Origin: Candidatus Sericytochromatia bacterium | GTDB taxonomy: Bacteria; Cyanobacteriota; Sericytochromatia; UBA7694; JACMQJ01 | DNA length: 19,785 nucleotides | Direction: 5' to 3' | Assembly: GCA_014377055.1 (NCBI GenBank) | Contig: JACMQJ010000316.1 | Span: 1-19,785 of the forward strand | The notes under the pieces: model-generated | Database searches by the model: none | What the model saw: the letters and a program-made list of their open reading frames with translations, nothing else | Told to the model about the DNA's origin: nothing | Position numbers and translations under genes: made by a program | Part shown: positions 1 through 6,991 of the stretch, in pieces | Layout: every line of letters starts with the position of its first letter | Numbering within the stretch: the first letter of the stretch is position 1

Positions 1-2841
1 TATTCAGTTAAAAAAGACTTTCCACTAAAAGGCGAATTATTTAGTACTGGTGATACACCTTGTGATTTACTCCAAATATCAATTGATCAAAAATATATTT
101 ATTTAATGACTCATATTTCCGATCCAGAGCCATTCACTCCCGTTATTACAGTTATAGAAACCGATAAAGAAAAAGCAACACAACGATTTTCTATTAAAGA
201 CGGTACAAAAATATTAAATATTGGCTTTGCTCAATTAAATCCTATATATGATCAAGATAAAAGTATAATTGACCTAATTGTTTCAGAAAAATTAACCACA
301 ATAGATAAAGTTGACTTAATTAAAAATAAAATAGAAGAAGAAAAAAACAATTTACAAATTCAAGAAAGTCTAGGTTTTAACAAGCAAGGTAATATTTTAG
401 AAACTATGGCTGGTAGAGCTAATTTTTCAATAAACCAAGATGGAGAAGACAAAGAAGAAGAAATAATCTGGAAAATAACTCTTGAACCAGAAAAAATAGG
501 ATTTATAAATATAACTCCTGGTCTTGATGATATTTTGTATGAGAAGTGCTATAAACAGATTATGACATACTATGGCGAAACTTTAAAAGTTCTGGCTGAA
601 AAAGAAAACTGGGAAAAAGTTCAAACTGAAACTTCTCTGAGATTCAAAGAACTAGAAAAACAATTTCTTGATAAAGATAATTTAATGCGTTCTCGTGTTA
701 AAGATGCTGTTACCAAAGCAAGACAGGAGCTTGAATGGCGTAACCTAACTATAATTAGATTAAGTAACTTAATGCCTGATTATAATTTTGAAGTTGCTTT
801 TATGAGAGATGATTCTTTAGAATGGATTCGTGAAAAAGAAAGAGATGAATTAATTGAAACAGGTTTAAAAACAATTGCGACAAATTGCCCAAATTGTAAT
901 GCACAGCTTTTGGGAAGTTATTCATGCCGTTCATGTGGTTTTGAGCTTGATAAACCAGAAGATATGGTTAAAAGTCGACTCTCAAAAATATCAACATATC
1001 ATCCGTTAGAAAACTTACCGCAAGGACATTTGATAGTTACAGATACAATTAATCACAAAATTATTGAGATTGATCATTTTAGAAGAATAGTTTATGAATT
1101 AAGAAAAGATGTTTTGCATTCTGATATTCAAGTAGAGTTAGAAATGCCAAGAGATGCAGTTAGATTAAAAAATAATATTACTTTGGTTGTTGATTATGCC
1201 ACAAATAGAGTTTTTAAGTTGACACAAAAGGGAAGACTATTTTGGGAGTTAGATTATAGTTATCATGATGATAATCGTTTAAATAAACCTGTAAGTGTTG
1301 CTGGTATAGAAAATGGAAATACAGTCATTGTAGACCAAGGAAATAATCGTATTATTGAAGTCAATCAAGAACATGAAATAGTTTGGAGCTATGGAGTAAA
1401 AGGCATAGAAGGTATAAAAGATAATATGCTTAGATCTCCTACCTTTTTTCAAAGGACAAAAGGAGCAACAAATATTATTACTGATTCGGGTAATCATCGA
1501 GTAATAGAAGTTGATGGAGATAAAATAGTTTGGCAATATGGTAATAAAAATAATGAAGAAGGGGATTTATCTTACGGAAATAAAGAAAATCAGTTAAATA
1601 CACCACTTACAGCCTGGAAATTTGAAAATGGTAATTTTTTAATCCTTGATTCTGGTAATCATAGAGTCATTGAAGTTACAGAGGATAAAAAAATAGTTTG
1701 GGATTATCAAGAAGAAAATATTGACACCTCAGATAAACCAATCAGAGCTTTTCGTTTAAAAACAGGTAGGATAATGGTTGTTAGTGAAAAGAAAGTTGTA
1801 GAAGTGGATTATGCCACTAAAGATATTATTTGGTCTGCATCAATCGATGAACTAAATAATACCTCTGAAGAGAATGATGTCAATAATATGAGTGAAAATA
1901 TCAAAAAAATAAAAGTATTTCATGGTGTTCGTAAGTCTTATGTAACAAAAAAAGAAACAGAAAACCATGAAAATGAAAAAAACGATCTTGAAACAAAAAA
2001 AACTGAAACAATTCACAAAGTAAGTAATCGTTCGCCTGTAGTAGTTACAGCAGGAGCCAATTTATCCCAAAGAGATTTTGTTCTACTTGATAAGGCTAAT
2101 GCTAGTGTATATATGATTGATAGACAAGGAATTAATAAATGGTCATTTAAAAATGATAATTTAATAAAACCACAAGGATTTTATTATAATAGCCCATATT
2201 CTATTTATTTAGCTGATAGTGAAAGCAAAAAAATTATTCAAGTCGATCTTAAAACGAAGACTATTATTTGGACATATCAAAATGAAAATCTTATTTCTCC
2301 AAAAAGTGTTGAATTATCAAATAAAAGCTTGATTGTATCTGATCAAATAAGTGGTAGAGTTATTGAAATTGATCGAACAAATTCATCAGTTATTTGGGAG
2401 TATAAAGACTTAGAAAAATTAAAAACTCCATACCATGCCTTAAGATTAAAAAGTGGTAATACTCTTATTACTGATTGGAGTTTTCATATTGTTTATGAAA
2501 TTTCTCCAGATAAAGAAATTGTTTGGTCTTATGGTCAAGTCAAAAAATCTGGTAATGAAAAAGGACTATTATCTTATCCAGAATATGCCAAAAGATTAGA
2601 TAATGGTAACACTTTGATTTGCGATACTCGAAATAATAGAGTTATTGAAGTAAATCCAAGTAAAGAAATAGTTTGGTTATATGAAGGTCAAGGTGTTCAA
2701 AAGTTGATGAGTCCAATTAAAACTAAACGCTTGGATGATGGTAATACTATTATTGTTCAAAGTAATTACAAAAATATAATAGAAGTTGATAAAGATGGTA
2801 GAATACTCTGGAAATATCTTCATCAAAACAATAAAATATAA
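1..2841 (+). CDS. Zinc-ribbon double beta-propeller protein, 5' end missing
   Basis: The reading frame is open from base 1, so the real start lies upstream; the first in-frame ATG at 106 is internal and 946 residues are visible. After an unassigned N-terminal part there is a charged, probably coiled-coil helical stretch (about residues 180-290). A zinc ribbon follows with CPNC (296-299) and CRSCG (about 310-314). Next are six propeller blades (about 335-615) of the form 'P-x-xx-R-L-xx-G-N-T-L-I-x-D-xx-N-x-R-V-I-E-V-xx-xx-I-V-W-x-Y', a Lys/Glu/Asn-rich linker (about 616-680) and six more blades (about 681-945). The blade signature resembles PQQ-like/arylsulfotransferase-type and NHL propellers. 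No enzyme active site is visible, so a scaffold or ligand-binding role is an inference. The zinc ribbon suggests a cytoplasmic location, but the N-terminus is not seen. No clear terminator follows the TAA. Confidence 0.85.
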   Translation, partial: YSVKKDFPLKGELFSTGDTPCDLLQISIDQKYIYLMTHISDPEPFTPVITVIETDKEKATQRFSIKDGTKILNIGFAQLNPIYDQDKSIIDLIVSEKLTTIDKVDLIKNKIEEEKNNLQIQESLGFNKQGNILETMAGRANFSINQDGEDKEEEIIWKITLEPEKIGFINITPGLDDILYEKCYKQIMTYYGETLKVLAEKENWEKVQTETSLRFKELEKQFLDKDNLMRSRVKDAVTKARQELEWRNLTIIRLSNLMPDYNFEVAFMRDDSLEWIREKERDELIETGLKTIATNCPNCNAQLLGSYSCRSCGFELDKPEDMVKSRLSKISTYHPLENLPQGHLIVTDTINHKIIEIDHFRRIVYELRKDVLHSDIQVELEMPRDAVRLKNNITLVVDYATNRVFKLTQKGRLFWELDYSYHDDNRLNKPVSVAGIENGNTVIVDQGNNRIIEVNQEHEIVWSYGVKGIEGIKDNMLRSPTFFQRTKGATNIITDSGNHRVIEVDGDKIVWQYGNKNNEEGDLSYGNKENQLNTPLTAWKFENGNFLILDSGNHRVIEVTEDKKIVWDYQEENIDTSDKPIRAFRLKTGRIMVVSEKKVVEVDYATKDIIWSASIDELNNTSEENDVNNMSENIKKIKVFHGVRKSYVTKKETENHENEKNDLETKKTETIHKVSNRSPVVVTAGANLSQRDFVLLDKANASVYMIDRQGINKWSFKNDNLIKPQGFYYNSPYSIYLADSESKKIIQVDLKTKTIIWTYQNENLISPKSVELSNKSLIVSDQISGRVIEIDRTNSSVIWEYKDLEKLKTPYHALRLKSGNTLITDWSFHIVYEISPDKEIVWSYGQVKKSGNEKGLLSYPEYAKRLDNGNTLICDTRNNRVIEVNPSKEIVWLYEGQGVQKLMSPIKTKRLDDGNTIIVQSNYKNIIEVDKDGRILWKYLHQNNKI

Positions 2842-2978
2842 TTATAATTTTAAAAAATATGGGTTTAAAATGTATTGGTAATATTGTATTTGCTGAATAT
2901 TTATTAAAATAATAAAAACTTTACCTTCTCTTGTATTAAACTTAAACCTAAGTTAAGCACGTTTTTTGTGGAATTAAC

Positions 2979-2984
2979 TATAAT
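2979..2984 (+). promoter_or_regulatory. -10 box (TATAAT) upstream of NHL lipoprotein gene
   Basis: A perfect TATAAT lies 44 bases before the ATG at 3028. No good -35 hexamer is seen at 16-18 bp. The box sits between the GTG at 2968 and the ATG at 3028, which argues that translation starts at the ATG. A small hairpin (AACTTA-AACC-TAAGTT, 2939-2954) followed by T6 (2962-2967) lies just upstream and could weakly terminate the preceding gene. Confidence 0.45.
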
Positions 2985-3027
2985 TAGATCAAGAGATAAG
3001 AGAATTTTAGGAGAGGTTTTGGAAATT

Positions 3028-4464
3028 ATGTTTAATCTAAAAGGAAAAACAGCTAGAGTATCATCAAGCTTGATTCTTACAGGTTTATTAATTGCAACAT
3101 CAGCTTGCAGCAAATCAACAATAGCTCAAACAAACCCATATAGGAATAATACTACTAACAGTGGAACAAATACAAACTACAGTAATTCTACAGGAAGTTC
3201 TTATGGAAACTCTTATGATTCTAACTCAAGCTATGGTGGGAATTATAGTGATCCAAGCCAAGTCTCTTCTCTCCAAAATAATTTGCCTACAGGCTCAGTA
3301 GCAGGTAGAGTTATGGATTCTTTTACAAGAATGGGTGTTTCAGGAGCTAGAATAGAAGTTAGTGGTATCAGACCAGCAATAACTACAACTACTGACGCTT
3401 CAGGAAATTTTACATTGCCAAATGTTCCGCAAGGAAAGCAAGTAATTTTAGTTACTAAAAAAGAATATACAAGTCTAGTCGGTAACTCAAACATAATTGT
3501 TGACGTTGCTGCTGGTAATACAACTACAGCACCACAAATTAGCATGATTCCAGATAAAGCATCAGTTGCCAATGGATTTATGAAAGCTTTTGACGGATTT
3601 GTATATCCAAGAGGTATTACAATGAATAAGAATAATAGTGAGTTATTTGTTGTTGATGTAGTTGGCATTGGCGGTTTTTTCAATTATGATAGAGCCGAAG
3701 TCAAAAAAATAAATTCAGATGGCGGTGTTATTGGGTCATTTGGTAGTAGATTTGTATCCACTGACCTAAAATCAATCGATCTTTTTAGATTACTAAAAAA
3801 ATCAACGGGAATAGGTGTGGACGAGGGTGGAAATGTTTATGTTGCTGATACAGGTAATAATACAGTAAAAAAATATGGTCCTACTGGTCAATATGTTTCA
3901 CAAATAAAAAAACAATTTAGTGGTGTTATTGATGTTGCTGTTATGACAACTGGTGATGTTGTTGTATCTGATCCAGGTAATTCAAGAGTTGTTTTGATGG
4001 ATTCAAATTTAAATATAAAAATAGATAATATTATGGGCAGTTCTTCCTCCGACGGAGTTAGAGGTGTTACAACTGATAATGCAGATAATATTTATGTTAT
4101 TGACTCAGCAGCAAAAGCTGGAGAAGTAATAAAAAAATATGATAAAAATGGAAATAAATTATCTTTACAATTTGGTATTATTGGTGGTTTAGAGTCAGGT
4201 TACTTTAATAATCCAACATCATTGGCTGTTGATAGTCGAAATGGTGATATTTATGTAGTGGATACAGGTAATAACAGAGTTCAAAGATTTAATGCTCAAG
4301 GTAATTTTTTATCAGAGTTTGGACAATTTGGAGCTGAAAATGGAAGTTTTAATGCACCATGGGGAATAACTGTCGATAATCAAGGGTTTGTCTATGTAGC
4401 AGATTCAAAAAATCGTCGAGTAGAAAAGTTTATGCCTGGTAGATTTGGACAAAACACATACTAA
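3028..4464 (+). CDS. NHL-repeat lipoprotein with carboxypeptidase-regulatory-like domain
   Basis: The ATG at 3028 is chosen over the in-frame GTG at 2968. It has a purine-rich ribosome site (AGGAGAGG, 3009-3016), it starts directly at a signal peptide, and a perfect TATAAT lies between the two candidates. The 478-residue product has a positively charged N-terminus, a hydrophobic stretch and Cys27 in ATSAC, a plausible though non-ideal lipobox. A Ser/Asn/Tyr/Gly-rich linker (about 30-85) follows. Next is an Ig-like carboxypeptidase-regulatory type domain (about 88-175, GSVAGRV...GNFTLPNVPQG). Six NHL blades (about 185-478) carry repeated NxYVxDxxNNRVxxF signatures. Such proteins usually sit on the cell surface or in the periplasm and bind partners through the propeller. 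Target unknown. The gene ends 11 bp before a strong palindromic terminator. Confidence 0.88.
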   Translation: MFNLKGKTARVSSSLILTGLLIATSACSKSTIAQTNPYRNNTTNSGTNTNYSNSTGSSYGNSYDSNSSYGGNYSDPSQVSSLQNNLPTGSVAGRVMDSFTRMGVSGARIEVSGIRPAITTTTDASGNFTLPNVPQGKQVILVTKKEYTSLVGNSNIIVDVAAGNTTTAPQISMIPDKASVANGFMKAFDGFVYPRGITMNKNNSELFVVDVVGIGGFFNYDRAEVKKINSDGGVIGSFGSRFVSTDLKSIDLFRLLKKSTGIGVDEGGNVYVADTGNNTVKKYGPTGQYVSQIKKQFSGVIDVAVMTTGDVVVSDPGNSRVVLMDSNLNIKIDNIMGSSSSDGVRGVTTDNADNIYVIDSAAKAGEVIKKYDKNGNKLSLQFGIIGGLESGYFNNPTSLAVDSRNGDIYVVDTGNNRVQRFNAQGNFLSEFGQFGAENGSFNAPWGITVDNQGFVYVADSKNRRVEKFMPGRFGQNTY

Positions 4465-4475
4465 AATTTATTTTT

Positions 4476-4525
4476 AAAAAGCTAAAAAGGTTATTTGTAA
4501 TTACAAATAACCTTTTTAGCTTTTT
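4476..4525. terminator. Bidirectional terminator, perfect 25-bp palindrome
   Basis: 4476-4500 is perfectly reverse-complementary to 4501-4525, with A5 at one end and a T run (4521-4526) at the other. It lies between the convergent genes ending at 4464 (+) and 4587 (-), so it can terminate both. A second inverted repeat (TTTGTTGTTAA at 4524-4534 with TTAACAACAAA at 4557-4567) overlaps its right arm. Confidence 0.85.
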
Positions 4526-4586
4526 TGTTGTTAACTCTTAAGTGGGGATTTAATCATTAACAACAAAATATTACTAGAGGAAATAT

Positions 4587-5147
4587 TTATACTCTTCCAG
4601 AAGTGTTAATTCTATCAGAAGTTGGTGTTACAGGTGGTTTAGGTGATGATGTTTCATGTCTTGGTTCAGGAGCATTAGAAGGAGCAGGAGAAATTACAGG
4701 TCTAGGACTTTCTTTTCTATCAGAAGTTGGTTTGTTAGTTGGTGTTACAGTTGGTTTAGGTGATGGTGTTTCATGTCTTGGTTCAGGATTATTAGAAGGA
4801 ATAGGAGAAATTACAGGTCTAGGACTTTCTTTTCTATCAGAAGTTGGTTTGTTAGTTGGTGTTACAGTTGGTTTAGGTGATGGTGTTTCATGTCTTGGTT
4901 CAGGACTATTAGAAGGAGCAGGAGAAATTACAGGTCTAGGACTTTCTTTTCTATCAGAGGTTGGTTTAGTACTAGAGATAATTCTGATTACTTGAGGATG
5001 ATCTTCATGCTTTTCAGAGAGAATATTAAACCCTGTTGCCTTTTCACTTGGCTGACTTGTATTAAGTGTTTGCATACCACAAGCGCTAACAACAAATGAA
5101 GTCGATAATAAAACTAATGTCACTCTTAGATTTGATAATACTTTCAT
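4587..5147 (-). CDS. Proline-rich tandem-repeat lipoprotein
   Basis: This 186-residue product begins with a typical lipoprotein signal (LVLLSTSFVVSAC, Cys23 after VVSA). The ATG is preceded at good spacing by AAGGAG. The mature part is a short spacer and then three tandem 39-residue repeats rich in Pro, Ser, Thr, Lys, Arg and Glu (KPTSDRKESPRPVISP...PEPRHETPSPKP...). The third copy is slightly divergent and merges into the C-terminus. Such sequence is expected to be extended and unfolded, as in wall-spanning stalks or surface adhesin linkers. No catalytic domain is present. The long open frame on the other strand is a by-product of the repeats: it lacks a signal and a ribosome site. Function is unknown; surface lipoprotein is the safe description. 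Confidence 0.8.
   Translation of the reverse strand: MKVLSNLRVTLVLLSTSFVVSACGMQTLNTSQPSEKATGFNILSEKHEDHPQVIRIISSTKPTSDRKESPRPVISPAPSNSPEPRHETPSPKPTVTPTNKPTSDRKESPRPVISPIPSNNPEPRHETPSPKPTVTPTNKPTSDRKESPRPVISPAPSNAPEPRHETSSPKPPVTPTSDRINTSGRV
4624..4974. repeat. Three tandem 117-bp repeats inside lipoprotein gene
   Basis: The landmark GGTGTTACAG begins at 4624 and 4741, and GGTGTTACAG recurs at 4858, giving an exact period of 117 bp (39 codons). The copies are nearly identical and differ at only a few positions (for example AGCATTAGAAGG, ATTATTAGAAGG and CTATTAGAAGG around the variable core). High identity indicates recent duplication or ongoing homogenisation. Copy number could vary between strains by slippage or recombination. 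Confidence 0.9.
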
Positions 5148-5271
5148 AATAATTCTCCTTTTAAAATAATTAAATAAAATTGCTTGATAAGTTAAAAATA
5201 TTTTTTCTTTTTGTTAAAATAATGTTAACTGAACATGATTTAATCATATCTTTTTTATGGAGTTGTTTGAA

Positions 5272-5310
5272 TATAACCATAGTTATATAAAGGTTATAAA
5301 TAAGGTTATA
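5272..5310. promoter_or_regulatory. Possible operator: three GGTTATA heptamers
   Basis: TATAACC at 5272-5278 (GGTTATA on the minus strand) is followed by GGTTATA at 5292-5298 and again at 5304-5310. The two direct copies are 12 bp apart, and the first pairs with the second as an inverted repeat. Together with AGTTAT in between, this resembles a multi-site transcription-factor operator. It is 125 bp upstream of the proline-rich lipoprotein start and over 500 bp from the receiver gene, so the lipoprotein is the likelier target. Inferred from pattern alone. Confidence 0.3.
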
Positions 5311-5537
5311 TCTAGTGTATCCTGAATCACACTAATTACTTTTTAACTTACTTATACTAAAAATTAATTGGCTTACCTTTTTTAATATGAAATTTTAAAG
5401 TTAATAATGTCTGAAGTTTTTATTTATATTTTTCGGTATTTTGAAAAAATGCCTTCAGATATTCTTGGAAAAGAGCAAAAGTTTAATAAAAAACGATCGT
5501 TTAATGTTTACATAGCCTAATAAAATATCTTTAAGTA

Positions 5538-5575
5538 ATCATTTTTATTTTAGGAAAAAAAACAATAAAAATGAT
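5538..5575. repeat. 12-bp stem inverted repeat
   Basis: ATCATTTTTATT (5538-5549) and AATAAAAATGAT (5564-5575) are perfectly complementary around a 14-nt loop. The downstream flank is not T-rich, so it is not a classic intrinsic terminator. It could be a structured leader or the 3' end of a small RNA. Confidence 0.4.
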
Positions 5576-5780
5576 CTACTAATAGAAGTATTAGAAAAGA
5601 TAGTAGGCAAAAAAAGTAAGTATGACAATAGATATAATATTGTTTAAATACTTTCGTACTGTAATGTTAACAGCTCTATTCTTTATATAATTTATAGGAA
5701 TATATAAGTTTTTATCCAAATATTAGATATTATTAAAATTATCTTAATAATTATTCATTCCTAACAGTTTGGTTTTAGAA

Positions 5781-5810
5781 TTAAGATATTGTTTTTATGT
5801 TTAATATAGT
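5781..5810 (+). promoter_or_regulatory. Candidate promoter of the receiver operon
   Basis: TTAAGA (5781-5786) and TATAGT (5805-5810) are separated by 18 bp, 28 bases before the ATG at 5839. Both depart from consensus. A ribosome site AGGAGAA follows directly before the start. Confidence 0.35.
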
Positions 5811-5838
5811 GTACTTTAATTTTGAGTAGGAGAACGAG

Positions 5839-6465
5839 ATGATAAAAATAGCAGTAGTAGACGATACTATTAATGCACAACTAGAGACAAATATAGAAGA
5901 AGCTCAAAACTTAGATTTAGTTTATAATAAAAATAATTTAGAATTTTTTTTATCTAAAGTAGTTTCACTAAATCCCAAAGTAGTTGTAGTTGACCTAAAA
6001 TATCTAGAAAATTATCCAGATCCAGTTGCAAAAATGGAAGAAGTAATTAGATTATCTAAATCTGAGCTTTGTATTATTCTTTACCAGTTTGCTAAAAAAG
6101 AGCTAATTGATAAATTAGAAACTAAATTCTCAAAGGTAATAAAAAAGCCTATCAGCCTTAAATCTTTAAAAGTTCACATGCTTGGAGTTATACTTAAGGA
6201 CATTTCTGAGGCAAGAAAAAAAGATGAGGAAGCATTACTATATACTAAAAGCAATTATAAAATATCTGAATCAAGTCCAAGTTATCAAAACAGTTTAAGT
6301 GAACACAAGTCAGATATAAAATATATAATTACAAAATTAAATTCTCTTGAATCTAATATTTATTTATCTAAGAAATCGGATAAAACAAAAAGTATTTATG
6401 GTGATTTAATTGAAGACACAATAAAAGCAAAAAATATTATGGTTTCAGCACTAGAAAAAATTTAA
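5839..6465 (+). CDS. Receiver-domain (CheY-like) protein with C-terminal helical module
   Basis: The 208-residue product starts with a response-regulator receiver fold. It has the acidic pair D8/D9 after strand 1 (IKIAVVDD), the likely phosphoacceptor D52 at the end of VVVVDL, and the conserved Lys-Pro K103-P104. The usual Thr/Ser at the end of strand 4 is replaced near Y82, so signalling may be atypical. Residues from about 130 on are a Lys/Ser/Asn-rich linker and then helices; there is no recognisable DNA-binding domain. The last 19 residues (LIEDTIKAKNIMVSALEKI) match 10 of 19 positions at the same place in the next protein, suggesting a shared partner-binding module. The two genes are 19 nt apart and should be cotranscribed. 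No histidine kinase is in view. A phosphorelay or scaffolding role is inferred. Confidence 0.75.
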   Translation: MIKIAVVDDTINAQLETNIEEAQNLDLVYNKNNLEFFLSKVVSLNPKVVVVDLKYLENYPDPVAKMEEVIRLSKSELCIILYQFAKKELIDKLETKFSKVIKKPISLKSLKVHMLGVILKDISEARKKDEEALLYTKSNYKISESSPSYQNSLSEHKSDIKYIITKLNSLESNIYLSKKSDKTKSIYGDLIEDTIKAKNIMVSALEKI

Positions 6466-6484
6466 TCTTATCAGGAGAAAATAA

Positions 6485-6772
6485 ATGACGATACAAGAAA
6501 ATAGCTTCATATATAAAGAAAAATCATTCACTGAATATCAACTAGGTAAATTACAGGAGATAATTTCTAAAGTTGATTGTGAATGTCCAAATCAAGTTGC
6601 CGCACTTGTTAGTAGCCTATATGCTTTTGAAGATTATTCTAAGAAATGTGAAAATAAAAACGATAAGGATGCTGAAATTCATAAATTATTATATGAAAAA
6701 ACCAGTCAGGCAAGAGTAATAATGGAAGAAGCATTAAAGAAGATATGCGATTTTGAAAATATAAACGTATAA
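6485..6772 (+). CDS. Small helical protein, partner of receiver protein
   Basis: This is a 95-residue, mostly helical, cytoplasmic protein of unknown function. A good AGGAG ribosome site precedes the ATG. It has three cysteines, including the CECPNQ motif at about 32-37, followed by two predicted helices. The C-terminal LYEKTSQARVIMEEALKKI aligns without gaps to the tail of the upstream receiver protein. A single-residue gap extends the resemblance back through the K-x-D-K segment to the preceding helix. The CECPNQVAALV core looks like a conserved family motif, but I cannot name the family with certainty. It could be a dimerisation or sensor module working with the receiver. The operon ends at the terminator at 6940-6977. 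Confidence 0.72.
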   Translation: MTIQENSFIYKEKSFTEYQLGKLQEIISKVDCECPNQVAALVSSLYAFEDYSKKCENKNDKDAEIHKLLYEKTSQARVIMEEALKKICDFENINV

Positions 6773-6939
6773 GATGTTTTTATATTTTTCAAGTAAAGAA
6801 CAAAAATGCTAAGTTCCTTATAAAAGTTATAATCTATTAGTCAAAGTAGACTGATGACTTAAAATATATTCTTTTAATGGAATAGATTTTTAATTTTATC
6901 TATAAAAAAAATAAGTATTATCGCAAACATAAAGTATAA

Positions 6940-6977
6940 AAAAATGGATTTAAGAATTAGCTCTTAAATCCATTTTT
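6940..6977. terminator. Convergent intrinsic terminator
   Basis: AAAAATGGATTTAAGA (6940-6955) pairs perfectly with 6962-6977 across the 6-nt loop ATTAGC, with an A run on one side and T5 on the other. It lies between the small helical protein (+) and nuoB (-) and can serve both strands. Confidence 0.85.
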
Positions 6978-6991
6978 AGACTAGTTATAAT

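Larger units (their letters stand above)
5148..5838. other. 690-bp gene-free region rich in inverted repeats
   Basis: This is the divergent interval between the proline-rich lipoprotein (-) and the receiver gene (+). It contains: a palindrome ATGATT-T-AATCAT (5235-5247); three GGTTATA heptamers, one inverted (5272-5278, 5292-5298, 5304-5310); a nested inverted repeat (5410-5459); a 12-bp palindrome AAACGATCGTTT (5491-5502); and a 12-bp stem with 14-nt loop (5538-5575). A 37-codon open frame (5407-5520, beginning MSEVFIYIFRYF) overlaps the nested repeat but has no convincing ribosome site. No tRNA or known riboswitch was recognised. It may hold operators, an RNA gene or both. Confidence 0.6.

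Noticed and set aside
2968..3027. GTG at 2968 as start of the NHL lipoprotein
   Set aside because: It would add 20 charged residues before the signal peptide, has no ribosome site and a TATAAT lies downstream of it.
3243..3683. 146-codon frame antisense to the NHL lipoprotein
   Set aside because: Lies wholly within a well-supported gene on the other strand; no domain or start signal.
4624..4974. CRISPR-like array
   Set aside because: The 117-bp units are contiguous coding repeats with no spacers.
4603..4995. Open frame of 130 codons on the plus strand across the lipoprotein repeats
   Set aside because: It mirrors the minus-strand tandem repeats, has no ribosome site and encodes a Gly/Leu/Val repeat with no domain. 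The minus-strand frame has a lipoprotein signal and AAGGAG.
5622..5690. 22-codon hydrophobic open frame in the 690-bp gap
   Set aside because: Too short, without a ribosome site; expected by chance in AT-rich DNA.
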